A stretch of 16,314 bases of DNA from Verrucomicrobia bacterium TMED56 (GTDB lineage Bacteria; Verrucomicrobiota; Verrucomicrobiia; Opitutales; Seribacteraceae). The position numbers were made by a program, and so were the translations under genes. Below, in pieces: positions 1 to 7,404 of this stretch (positions within the stretch are counted from its first letter, which is position 1; the number at the start of each line of letters is the position of its first letter). The stretch spans positions 1 to 16,314 of the forward strand of contig NHDJ01000128.1 in the NCBI GenBank assembly GCA_002167265.1. The letters are read 5' to 3'. Below the pieces are notes generated by a model. The model was not told the DNA's origin. It saw only the letters and a program-made list of their open reading frames with translations, and searched no databases.

Positions 1-622
1 CTTTACAAATGGAAAAATCTGAGCTCTTAAGGCTTCCATAAATTTCCGCGGTAGAAAAACCAAAAGTCGGCTTAAACAATAAAAGCTTTTTCCCAGAAAC
101 CTTATTCTGCTTAGATTCTAATCCCAATTCCTTCACATGCTCTCCTCTTCCACTTGCTATACAAAGATCCCGTAGAAGGAAGCTTGGGCAATCTGAACCA
201 ACTTGCGAGGCGATTTCCATCAATTCATTCAAATTCAGTTTTTTTTGCATAAGTGCATTGAGTCCTAGCAAAGTGGCAACCCCATCTGAACTCCCTCCTC
301 CTAAACCAGCCTGTATCGGGATTTGCTTATCAATTGATATAGTAATTCCAAAGTCATTTCCCGTCTTCTCCCTCCAAAAATCTACCATTCTAACCGCTAA
401 GTTTTGAGAATTTTCCAATTCTGAAAAACCGGGGCACAAAAGCACAGTTGAGCCGGGTTGAGTATTGAATTCTAGAGTTACCAAGTCTTGTAATTTCAAT
501 TTGACAAGAACTGAGAGCAATTCATGAAAACCATCTTCCCTTTTTCCAGTTACCGCGAGAAAAAGATTTACTTTAGCGGGTGCCGGAACAAAAACTTTTC
601 GGATTCCTGAGAGAACTTGCAT
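1..622 (-). CDS. ispE: 4-diphosphocytidyl-2-C-methyl-D-erythritol kinase, 3' end cut by window edge
   Basis: ATP-dependent kinase of the MEP isoprenoid pathway. It phosphorylates the 2-hydroxyl of CDP-methylerythritol in the cytoplasm. The first 207 codons are visible; the family is usually about 280-300 residues, so roughly a quarter is off the left edge. GHMP-kinase landmarks are clear: PAKVNLFL near residues 14-21 (substrate Lys17), the glycine-rich ATP loop GLGGGSSD at 106-113, and GSDCPSF at 142-148, with Asp144 matching the family's catalytic Asp. The start is ATG at 622-620, which puts the PAKVN motif at the usual distance from the N-terminus. No good ribosome binding site is seen; AAGG lies about 13 bases upstream. 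It is divergent from pyrF, ispD and ispF, so three MEP genes sit together here. Confidence 0.93.
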   Translation of the reverse strand, partial: MQVLSGIRKVFVPAPAKVNLFLAVTGKREDGFHELLSVLVKLKLQDLVTLEFNTQPGSTVLLCPGFSELENSQNLAVRMVDFWREKTGNDFGITISIDKQIPIQAGLGGGSSDGVATLLGLNALMQKKLNLNELMEIASQVGSDCPSFLLRDLCIASGRGEHVKELGLESKQNKVSGKKLLLFKPTFGFSTAEIYGSLKSSDFSICK

Positions 623-648
623 AAGATTTATCTTACCTTTAATCTTAT
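621..648. repeat. 8-bp inverted repeat in the ispE/pyrF divergent gap
   Basis: ATAAGATT at 621-628 is the exact reverse complement of AATCTTAT at 641-648, with 12 bases between. A smaller palindrome, AAGAT-TT-ATCTT (623-634), overlaps the left arm. The left arm touches the ispE start codon and the right arm overlaps a TATAAA (646-651) that could be a -10 box for pyrF. This placement would suit an operator or a hairpin shared by the divergent genes, but the arms are AT-rich and chance is possible. No convincing -35 box accompanies either direction. Confidence 0.35.
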
Positions 649-696
649 AAATGTGCGATTCCAAAGAATTTAATTGGCTCTCGCTCGTCCTAACCC

Positions 697-1410
697 ATGA
701 TAAGAATCGTGATTTCGAAAACACCTGAAGTTATTCTTGCTCTTGATGTCGACAACAGGCAAGAAGCCCAAAAGATACTCCATGCCACTGGTGAGAAGTT
801 AAAATGGGTGAAAGTTGGACTACAAAGCTATTTACGAGATGGCCCTGATTTAGTTCATACGATTGCAGACTCAGGAAAAAAAGTTTTCCTCGATCTCAAA
901 CTGCATGATATTCCAAACACCATGGCTAAAGCTATGGAAAGTTTAGCAACTCTTCCCATAGGTATGCTTACTCTTCATGCAAATGCTGGAGAGGAAGCAC
1001 TCCTTCTTTGCTCAGATATAGGAAAATCATTCCTACCCGACACCCTGCTCCTGGCAGTAACAGTTCTTACCTCTATGGATCAGCGAGCACTCCAATCAAT
1101 AGGTGTGAAATCTTCAGTAATCGAACAGGTTGAAAGGCTAGCAATATTATCTGTTAAATCGCAAATGGGTGGAATCGTATGCTCTCCGCAAGAGCTTATT
1201 CATTTACGTGCCAAGCTTCCTAATGATACTCGTTTGATTACTCCCGGAATCAGACCCACTGGGAGTGCGATTGGAGATCAAAAAAGAATTATGACTCCAA
1301 GTCTGGCCAGAGATGCGGGGGCAGACTATCTTGTTATAGGCAGACCCATACTTGCTGCCAATGATCCCGCACAAGCACTTGAGAATATTCTTGGCGAAAT
1401 CCGAAATTAA
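697..1410 (+). CDS. pyrF: Orotidine 5'-phosphate decarboxylase
   Basis: Last step of de novo UMP synthesis: decarboxylates OMP in the cytoplasm. The 237-residue product has the usual bacterial length and a TIM-barrel layout. Visible landmarks are LALDVD at residues 14-19, VKVG with Lys39, the catalytic DxKxxD motif as Asp66-Lys68-Asp71 in DLKLHDIPNT, the phosphate-binding PGIRPTG stretch, and VIGRPI near the C-terminus. The ATG at 697 has no Shine-Dalgarno; a GTG four codons later (709) is the only nearby alternative and also lacks one. ispD follows after 17 bases, so the two are probably co-transcribed. The pairing of pyrF with MEP genes looks like genome layout rather than a pathway link. 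Confidence 0.95.
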   Translation: MIRIVISKTPEVILALDVDNRQEAQKILHATGEKLKWVKVGLQSYLRDGPDLVHTIADSGKKVFLDLKLHDIPNTMAKAMESLATLPIGMLTLHANAGEEALLLCSDIGKSFLPDTLLLAVTVLTSMDQRALQSIGVKSSVIEQVERLAILSVKSQMGGIVCSPQELIHLRAKLPNDTRLITPGIRPTGSAIGDQKRIMTPSLARDAGADYLVIGRPILAANDPAQALENILGEIRN

Positions 1411-1427
1411 TCCTACTCAAAATTTTT

Positions 1428-2138
1428 ATGCATAGTGCGATTTTACTGGCGGCCGGTTTAGGAACAAGAATGGGTAAAAGTGTGAAAGATAAAATTCTAG
1501 CTCCAATTGGACACAGCAACGCTTTCCGAATGTCGTTCTCTGCATTTAGCCGTACTAAAGAGATAAGCTCGATAATCATAGTCTACCGGGACAACGAGCA
1601 AAAAAAAATCCTACAAAATGAGGTCCAGCTTACCTCTCATTCTACTTCTGCTCTCAAAATTTCTTTTGTGAAAGGGGGAGAACAACGTAGCGACTCTGTC
1701 CGCAATGGTTTGCGTGCTATACCCGATGTATGTCAATATACTCATATTCATGATTGTGCTCGTCCGATGATCCGTTCTGCTACGATTCAAAAATTAATTT
1801 CGGAAGTTGAGAATATGAATCCAGTCGCTCTGGCTCATCCTGCGGTCAACACAATTCGAAAAGATCTCTCTGTTACAGATGATATTAATCCAATGCGAGT
1901 AACTGAAACCTTAAATAGAAATGAATTATGGGAGATGGAAACGCCTCAATCCGCACCGAAATCTTGGTTGATCAAAGGATATCATAAAGCTCAGGAATTA
2001 AATATAAGAGTTACTGACGACATGCATGCAATGGAATTATTATCAAAAAAAATTATTCTAATAAATCCGGGTTATCCTAATCCAAAGATTACTAATCTAA
2101 ATGATCTTAGATTAATTAAATTTCTTTTGGATTCATGA
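1428..2138 (+). CDS. ispD: 2-C-methyl-D-erythritol 4-phosphate cytidylyltransferase
   Basis: Transfers CMP from CTP to methylerythritol 4-phosphate, the third step of the MEP pathway. The 236-residue length is typical. The nucleotide-binding signature LAAGLGTRMG lies at residues 7-16, with Lys23 probably serving as the conserved downstream lysine. Further landmarks are GGEQRSDSVRNGL at 83-95, HDCARP at 108-113, TPQ at 172-174 within ETLNRNELWEMETPQ, TDD at 196-198 and NPKIT at 218-222. The usual QTPQ is METPQ here, a mild divergence. Its stop overlaps the ispF start (ATGA, 2135-2138), which indicates translational coupling to the enzyme two steps later. ispE, the enzyme in between, is divergent about 0.8 kb upstream. 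Confidence 0.94.
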   Translation: MHSAILLAAGLGTRMGKSVKDKILAPIGHSNAFRMSFSAFSRTKEISSIIIVYRDNEQKKILQNEVQLTSHSTSALKISFVKGGEQRSDSVRNGLRAIPDVCQYTHIHDCARPMIRSATIQKLISEVENMNPVALAHPAVNTIRKDLSVTDDINPMRVTETLNRNELWEMETPQSAPKSWLIKGYHKAQELNIRVTDDMHAMELLSKKIILINPGYPNPKITNLNDLRLIKFLLDS

Positions 2139-2623
2139 ACTCACCCTCTTTTCGAATCGGGCACGGCTTCGACCTGCATGCTTTTGCTGATAATCGTGAC
2201 CTCATTCTAGGAGGAGTCAAAATCCCCTATGAACGAGGACTGCTCGGACACTCCGATGCGGACTGTCTTATTCATGCCCTAGCTGATGCCATGCTTGGAG
2301 CACTTGCTTTACCCGATATTGGGCATCTATTTCCGGACGATGATCCAAGAAACAAAGATATGGATTCAGCAATTATTTTGGAAAAGGTCAGGAATGAAAC
2401 TTTGTCAAAGGGGTATTTATGTGCAAATATCGATCTCACGATCATTGCTCAGGAACCTAAATTATCTTCTTATCTGCCTGATATGAAGCAGAATTTAGGA
2501 AAACTCTTACGGATAAGCACTGGGTTCATTGGAATTAAAGCCACCACTCATGAAAAAATAGGATCTCTTGGCCGTACTGAAGGAATTGCCGTTCATGCTG
2601 TCTGCCTTATGTCTAAAATTTAG
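2135..2623 (+). CDS. ispF: 2-C-methyl-D-erythritol 2,4-cyclodiphosphate synthase
   Basis: Cyclises CDP-methylerythritol 2-phosphate to MEcPP with loss of CMP; the family works as a metal-dependent homotrimer. The 162-residue product is full length. The N-terminal metal site is GHGFDLH (Asp13 and His15), and the third metal ligand is His47 in HSDADCLIHAL. PDIGHLFPD, the IDLTIIAQEPK strand and ATTHEKIGSLGR near the C-terminus match the family's substrate and subunit-interface motifs. The start is fixed by the ATGA overlap with ispD. This is the last gene of the rightward run; a convergent AT-rich gap follows. Confidence 0.96.
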   Translation: MNSPSFRIGHGFDLHAFADNRDLILGGVKIPYERGLLGHSDADCLIHALADAMLGALALPDIGHLFPDDDPRNKDMDSAIILEKVRNETLSKGYLCANIDLTIIAQEPKLSSYLPDMKQNLGKLLRISTGFIGIKATTHEKIGSLGRTEGIAVHAVCLMSKI

Positions 2624-2843
2624 AATAAACTTTAAAAAAATTGGGAGAGCTAGGATTGCAAGATTTGATCAATTCATATGTGAAACTCATCAACCGCAAA
2701 ACACATAAAAAAGATAAAATATACTGAAATTCAATTTTCGATTAAAATAAAACATATTTTTTGTTTTGCAGCGTGAAATCAAAAATCAACGCCTGTAATT
2801 AAACTCTTAATTCACCGAGAGTAAAAATTTTAAAATCAAGGGT
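2624..2843. other. AT-rich convergent intergenic gap, no gene
   Basis: Gap of 220 bases between the converging ends of ispF and the FAD-linked oxidase. It holds no ATG-started frame I can support. Two weak AT-only hairpins are visible: AAAACA/TGTTTT (2749-2754 and 2762-2767, 7-base loop, U-rich around it) and AATTAA/TTAATT (2797-2802 and 2807-2812, 4-base loop). Either could serve as a weak bidirectional terminator in an AT-rich genome, but neither has a GC stem. Confidence 0.4.
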
Positions 2844-4316
2844 TCAACGATATTTTTCATAAAATCCACTACTAAAAATTTCCTGTGGATCAAACTTCAC
2901 CTTTTGCATCAAAAATTTAGTAAACTCGGGATAACATTTTTTCAGTTGTTCCTGACTGGCAAAATTACGATACGGTAAATAAAATGTTCCATCCATAGGA
3001 TGAACCAAATCGATAAGCCTTCTTGCCATTTTTGCAATTCCTTCCTCATTTTCAAGACCGCGCTCTATAGTAAAAAGCATGACCAATCCAAACATATCCT
3101 GCCGTGCATATGGAAGTGCAGTTTCAATATCTTTGGCGATTTCTCTTACGGTCACATTAAGCAGGCTATCGTATTCTGTTTGAATAACTGGAGCAGCTTG
3201 CTTAACAAAAGATTCAAATTTCATCACCGGAATAAAATATTCCAGCAAAAGATCTCGCATAGTAGGATCATTATTTCCAAACACTTTTGCGGGTTCACTT
3301 AACAATCTGGAACGCGGTGATATCCCACTTAATTCACCACCAAAAGATCGCTCCATCCAATGGCGTAGACTCTTACCACGATCGCTACCTAAAGAAGCAC
3401 GAAAAATTGCCCGTGATAATCGGGATTTGTAATCAATAACATAAGGTAATGGGTCATGTGCAACTCTATCATTATCTGCCTTGTATGAATTCAATAACAC
3501 GGTTTGAAAAAAAGAGTTGGGAGAAACAGATAAGCGACCGTAAGCTAACTCTACCCCCTCTTTCGTTATCTCTTTCCATGCTTTGGGGAAATCTGCGATC
3601 TTGATTTCTTTACTCGAAGAACGGAGAATTTTATTGGGCACAGGACGAATCCATACCTCGAGAATAATGGCAAACAATCCATATCCGCCTAGGACATGAC
3701 TGAAAAGCTCTGAATTCTGAGTCCTTGAGCAAATTTTCACCTCCCCATCCACTGTGATAACTTTTATTTGTTCAACACTTGATGAAACGGGAGGTCTTGC
3801 GGGTTGCCAACCATGTGCGTTTACACTGAGAGTACCGCCCACTGAAAAATCACAATTACTCTGCATGATCTCAACCGTTTTACCCTGTGTGGCAAGGAAT
3901 TCGATTATATCTATCCACTTCGCCCCCGCTTGTGCCTTTAAAAAAACACCATCCATTTCAATATTATTCATGGATAATGTATTTAATAAAATAGCACCTC
4001 TCTGAAATGCCTGTTTGCCCATTGAATGCCTGGCTCCCATCGGCATAATTTTAAGATTCCCGATTTTTGCCTGAAACAAAGCCTCTCTTATAAGCTCAAT
4101 CGAAGTATTTAAATCATCACTTAGTGAAAACACTCCACCATGTTGAGTCTTATTAACCGAACTCGCATCATCCACCTCCCGATCATTTAAACAATCAATG
4201 ATGTCAATCGGTGGATCATTAAAATAAAAAAAACCGATCTTTAAAAAGGGGTATAAAAACCAGATCAGTGCCAGAGACAGTAGGCAAAAAATAAATTTCT
4301 TGGAGTGCTTCTTCAA
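2844..4316 (-). CDS. Membrane-anchored FAD-linked oxidase (VAO/PCMH family), substrate unknown
   Basis: Predicted flavin oxidoreductase of the vanillyl-alcohol-oxidase fold, nearest in appearance to aldonolactone-oxidase/sterol-reductase-like FAD proteins. A basic start and a hydrophobic stretch at residues 8-32 predict a single N-terminal membrane anchor. The FAD-binding PCMH part follows: MGARHSMG at 93-100, where His97 sits where relatives attach FAD covalently, and GGTLSVNAHG at 160-169. The C-terminus ends in a DPxxxF-type segment followed by GFYEKY, common in this family. The 490-residue frame opens at TTG (4316), with no in-frame ATG upstream before a stop and no Shine-Dalgarno. ATGs at 4339 and 4336 are one base out of frame across a T6 run. 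It lies 39 bases after ndk on the same strand, so read-through is likely. The substrate cannot be told from sequence. Confidence 0.8.
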   Translation of the reverse strand: MKKHSKKFIFCLLSLALIWFLYPFLKIGFFYFNDPPIDIIDCLNDREVDDASSVNKTQHGGVFSLSDDLNTSIELIREALFQAKIGNLKIMPMGARHSMGKQAFQRGAILLNTLSMNNIEMDGVFLKAQAGAKWIDIIEFLATQGKTVEIMQSNCDFSVGGTLSVNAHGWQPARPPVSSSVEQIKVITVDGEVKICSRTQNSELFSHVLGGYGLFAIILEVWIRPVPNKILRSSSKEIKIADFPKAWKEITKEGVELAYGRLSVSPNSFFQTVLLNSYKADNDRVAHDPLPYVIDYKSRLSRAIFRASLGSDRGKSLRHWMERSFGGELSGISPRSRLLSEPAKVFGNNDPTMRDLLLEYFIPVMKFESFVKQAAPVIQTEYDSLLNVTVREIAKDIETALPYARQDMFGLVMLFTIERGLENEEGIAKMARRLIDLVHPMDGTFYLPYRNFASQEQLKKCYPEFTKFLMQKVKFDPQEIFSSGFYEKYR

Positions 4317-4355
4317 AAAAGGATAGATAGAAGCATCATGAACATTATTTGGTTA

Positions 4356-4772
4356 CTATGAGGGGATTTCTTCAAACTTGAAAAAACGCGAAATTTCGGC
4401 TGATGCAGATTCATCGCTGTCTGAGGCATGTACTACATTTTTCATTCTGTCTGTACCAAGATCACCACGAATAGTCCCGGCAGGTGCTGCGTTCGAATCA
4501 GTTGGACCAAGCAAATCACGAATTCCTTGGATGACACCTTCACCTTCTAAAATAAGAGCAAGGACGGGACGGGAGCTCATAAATGCTGCAATCTCAGGAA
4601 AAAAGGGCAGATCTGCCACATGAGAATAGTGTTCACGCAATAAATCGTCATCTAATTGAAGCATCTTACTGGCTATAATTTCGTAGCCCTTTGATTCAAA
4701 ACGAGCAATAACTTGGCCAGCGATTTTGTTTTCCAAACAATCTGGCTTGAGGAGGATGAGGGTTCTTTGCAT
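4356..4772 (-). CDS. ndk: Nucleoside diphosphate kinase
   Basis: Transfers the gamma phosphate between nucleoside triphosphates and diphosphates through a phospho-histidine, balancing NTP and dNTP pools. With the start at 4772 the product is 138 residues, the normal size. LILLKPDCLENK at the N-terminus contains the conserved Lys9, Tyr50 is in place, TDSNAAPAGTIRGDLG spans 91-106, and the catalytic His115 lies in NVVHASDS. An upstream in-frame ATG at 4793 would add seven residues, but 4772 is preferred: it gives the canonical N-terminus and has AGGA nine bases before it, one of the few usable ribosome binding sites in the window. It follows clpC by about 50 bases and is probably part of the mcsA-mcsB-clpC transcript. 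Confidence 0.95.
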   Translation of the reverse strand: MQRTLILLKPDCLENKIAGQVIARFESKGYEIIASKMLQLDDDLLREHYSHVADLPFFPEIAAFMSSRPVLALILEGEGVIQGIRDLLGPTDSNAAPAGTIRGDLGTDRMKNVVHASDSDESASAEISRFFKFEEIPS

Positions 4773-4822
4773 AAGATAATTTCCTATAGACATAGAATGG
4801 GTTCTAAAAGGAAGATTGGAAG

Positions 4823-7366
4823 TTAGTTTTTTTCTTCTTCAGTTTGATTTTCGGAAGATGACTCAGGAACTGAAACCTTATCTTTAGCACTCTTTTTTTG
4901 ATCAAAACATAATCCCTTGTCCTCATCCTCAGAAAGTATGACGGTAATAGGTTTATTTTTGCGTAAATTACCAGCAAGTAATTCTTCTGCTAAAGTATCT
5001 TCCAAATATTTTTCAACGGCTCTACGAAGAGGTCTGGCACCGAGTTTGTCATCATAACCTTTTTCTATTAGAAATTCTTTTGCTTCATCAGAAACTTCGA
5101 TTTTGAGTTTTTTATCCTTCAATCTCTGCGAAACTTTTTTCAATTCCAAGTCAACAATTGAACTCATACTTTCTTTTGCCAAGGGACGGAAAATTACAAT
5201 TTCTGTAAGACGGTTAAGGAATTCTGGCTTAAAGCTTTTCTTTGCCTCATCCATGATTTTGTCTTTGGTGTTATCGAAATCCTGATCAGCATCACCAATA
5301 GAAAAGCCCATTGAAGTATTTCTCTGAAGTATATGAGCACCAACATTGGAAGTCATAATCAAAATAGTGTTACGGAAATCAACTTTTCTCCCCAAACTGT
5401 CCGTTAATCTACCATCTTCAAGGATTTGCAACAAAATTTGGGCAACATCAGGATGAGCTTTTTCAATTTCATCAAATAAAATAACTGCATATGGTTTTCT
5501 ACGAATAGCTTCAGTTAATTGTCCTCCTTCCTCATATCCCACATAACCTGGAGGTGAACCGATCATACGAGAAACAGCATGCTTCTCCATATATTCGGAC
5601 ATATCAATTTGAATCAGGGACTCTTGATCTCCGAATATTCTTTCAGCAAGTATTTTAGCTAAATGAGTTTTACCAACTCCAGTTGGCCCAAGAAACATAA
5701 ATGAGCCAATGGGACGCTTAGGGTCTTTAAGGTCAGCACGAGAACGGCGAAGGGCTTTAGCGACTACTTCAGTAGCAAAATCCTGCCCAATAATATGTTC
5801 ACGTAAATCTTGTTCAAGTTTAAGCAATTTTTTGGATTCCTTAGCTTCCATTCGGTTAAGTGGAATACCTGTCCAATCAGCAACAACTTGAAGCATATCA
5901 TCTTCGTCTACCGTGACTCTTTCTTCTTCACGAGATTTTTTCCACTTCTCTAAAACCCGTTCCCTTTTGGACCGCAATTTTTTTTCTTTGTCCCGCGCAT
6001 CAGCAGCCTCTTCGAAATTTTGATCTGAAATAGCAGATTCTTTCAATGCACAAACTTCTTTTATTTCGTCAGAAAGTTGCTCTATTTCAGGAGGCCGTTG
6101 CATGGTTTCCATACGAGATCTAGCACCTGCCTCATCAACAGCATCAATTGCCTTATCCGGTAGAAATCGGCCTGTGACATATCGGTCAGTTAGTTTAGTA
6201 GCGGCTTCCAGTGATTTGTCGGAAAAATTAACATTATGGTGTTCCTCATATTTTGGTCGGATTCCTTTGAGTATGAGAATAGTGTCATCGACAGATGGGG
6301 CCTCAACCTTTACTGATTGAAAACGCCGATCCAAAGCAGAATCTTTCTCGATAAATTTTCGATATTCTCCTAAGGTAGTAGCACCAATACATTGCAATTC
6401 TCCGCGAGACAGTGCGGGTTTAAAAATATTTGAAGCATCCATTGCACCTTCTGCAGCACCAGCCCCAACAATGGTATGTAACTCATCGATAAAAATGATA
6501 ATGTTTTTGGATTTCCTCAACTCGTCCATAACCGCCTTTATACGTTCTTCAAATTGCCCTCGGTATTTTGTTCCGGCAACCATCAACGCAAGGTCTAATG
6601 TAACGACTTTTTTGTCGATTAGGTTTTCAGGAACCATTCCGGCAGCAATCTGCTGAGCCAAACCTTCAACAATTGCAGTTTTGCCTACACCAGCTTCACC
6701 TATAAGAACGGGGTTATTCTTGGTTCGTCGACAGAGAACTTGAGTAACTCGCCTGATTTCATTCTCACGCCCAACAACTGGATCCATCTCCCCTTTTTTG
6801 GCTATCTCTGTCAAATCCCTTCCAAAAGCTTTCAAGGCGGGGGTTTTGACATCTTTACCTTTTTCTTCACTTTCTCCAGCCCCTACGACTGAGGCTTCTT
6901 CTTCTTCAGTGGATGAAAAGTTTGGATCCAATTCAGAGAGAATTTCATTTCGACAACGTTCGACATCAACATCCAATGATTTTAAGACTCGAGCAGCAAC
7001 TCCTTCACCTTCTCGAAGCAATCCTAAAAGGATGTGCTCTGTGCCGACATAACTATGATTGAGCCCTTTGGCTTCCTTCCCTGCTAAAGCTAACACCTTT
7101 TTAACACGGGGAGTGTAAGGAACATTACCAGATGGTTTAGCTTCTGGACCAAGTCCAACTTGTTCATCCACTGCCTGCCTGACTGAATCAAGGTCGAGAC
7201 CCATTTTTTGCAAAACGTTGACTGCAACACCTTGTCCCAGATTAATTAGACCAAGAAGCAAATGTTCGGTGCCAACATAATTGTGGTGAAATCTATCGGC
7301 TTCCTTTCGAGCAAGTGCTAATACCTGCTGTGCACGGGGCGTAAAATTACTCATTGGTTCAGACAT
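4823..7366 (-). CDS. clpC: AAA+ unfoldase ClpC, ATPase subunit of the Clp protease
   Basis: Hexameric HSP100 ATPase that unfolds substrates and feeds them to ClpP; in McsB-containing bacteria it recognises phospho-arginine-tagged proteins. The 847 residues show the full ClpC plan. Two Clp-N repeats lie at about 7-145. The first AAA module has Walker A GEAGVGKT (223-230) and Walker B with IDELH (about 289-297). A middle region has a UVR-like segment at about 433-470, diagnostic of ClpC against ClpA or ClpB. The second AAA module has Walker A GPTGVGKT (560-567) and Walker B FDEIEK (631-636). A charged C-terminal tail follows. The start is ATG at 7366; ATG at 7354 (giving MSNFTPRAQQ) is an equally plausible N-terminus. 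It is 34 bases after mcsB and has its own promoter. Confidence 0.97.
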   Translation of the reverse strand: MSEPMSNFTPRAQQVLALARKEADRFHHNYVGTEHLLLGLINLGQGVAVNVLQKMGLDLDSVRQAVDEQVGLGPEAKPSGNVPYTPRVKKVLALAGKEAKGLNHSYVGTEHILLGLLREGEGVAARVLKSLDVDVERCRNEILSELDPNFSSTEEEEASVVGAGESEEKGKDVKTPALKAFGRDLTEIAKKGEMDPVVGRENEIRRVTQVLCRRTKNNPVLIGEAGVGKTAIVEGLAQQIAAGMVPENLIDKKVVTLDLALMVAGTKYRGQFEERIKAVMDELRKSKNIIIFIDELHTIVGAGAAEGAMDASNIFKPALSRGELQCIGATTLGEYRKFIEKDSALDRRFQSVKVEAPSVDDTILILKGIRPKYEEHHNVNFSDKSLEAATKLTDRYVTGRFLPDKAIDAVDEAGARSRMETMQRPPEIEQLSDEIKEVCALKESAISDQNFEEAADARDKEKKLRSKRERVLEKWKKSREEERVTVDEDDMLQVVADWTGIPLNRMEAKESKKLLKLEQDLREHIIGQDFATEVVAKALRRSRADLKDPKRPIGSFMFLGPTGVGKTHLAKILAERIFGDQESLIQIDMSEYMEKHAVSRMIGSPPGYVGYEEGGQLTEAIRRKPYAVILFDEIEKAHPDVAQILLQILEDGRLTDSLGRKVDFRNTILIMTSNVGAHILQRNTSMGFSIGDADQDFDNTKDKIMDEAKKSFKPEFLNRLTEIVIFRPLAKESMSSIVDLELKKVSQRLKDKKLKIEVSDEAKEFLIEKGYDDKLGARPLRRAVEKYLEDTLAEELLAGNLRKNKPITVILSEDEDKGLCFDQKKSAKDKVSVPESSSENQTEEEKN

Positions 7367-7375
7367 AATTATACT

Positions 7376-7404
7376 TTTATATCACCCGACAGACTTGAAG
7401 TCAA
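7376..7404 (-). promoter_or_regulatory. Sigma70-type promoter for clpC
   Basis: On the minus strand TTGACT (7404-7399) is followed by exactly 17 bases and then TATAAA (7381-7376): 5/6 matches to each consensus box at optimal spacing. The -35 box lies across the last codons and stop of mcsB. A start site about seven bases past the -10 would fall near 7369, leaving only about three bases before the clpC ATG at 7366, or about fifteen before the alternative ATG at 7354. This predicts clpC expression independent of mcsA-mcsB, from a nearly leaderless mRNA. Confidence 0.65.
7392..7402. promoter_or_regulatory. 11-bp palindrome overlapping the clpC -35 box
   Basis: GACTT-G-AAGTC is a perfect palindrome around one central base. 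Its one arm is the last four bases of the -35 hexamer plus the next base, and the other lies in the spacer. A repressor bound here would block RNA polymerase, so it is a candidate operator. It does not resemble the CtsR heptad repeat or CIRCE. A palindrome this short can arise by chance. Confidence 0.35.

Noticed and set aside
2641..2727. Short frame of 28 codons after ispF opening with TTG
   Set aside because: Only a TTG start, no ribosome binding site, an in-frame stop close upstream, and composition like the surrounding AT-rich gap. A decayed gene remnant cannot be excluded.
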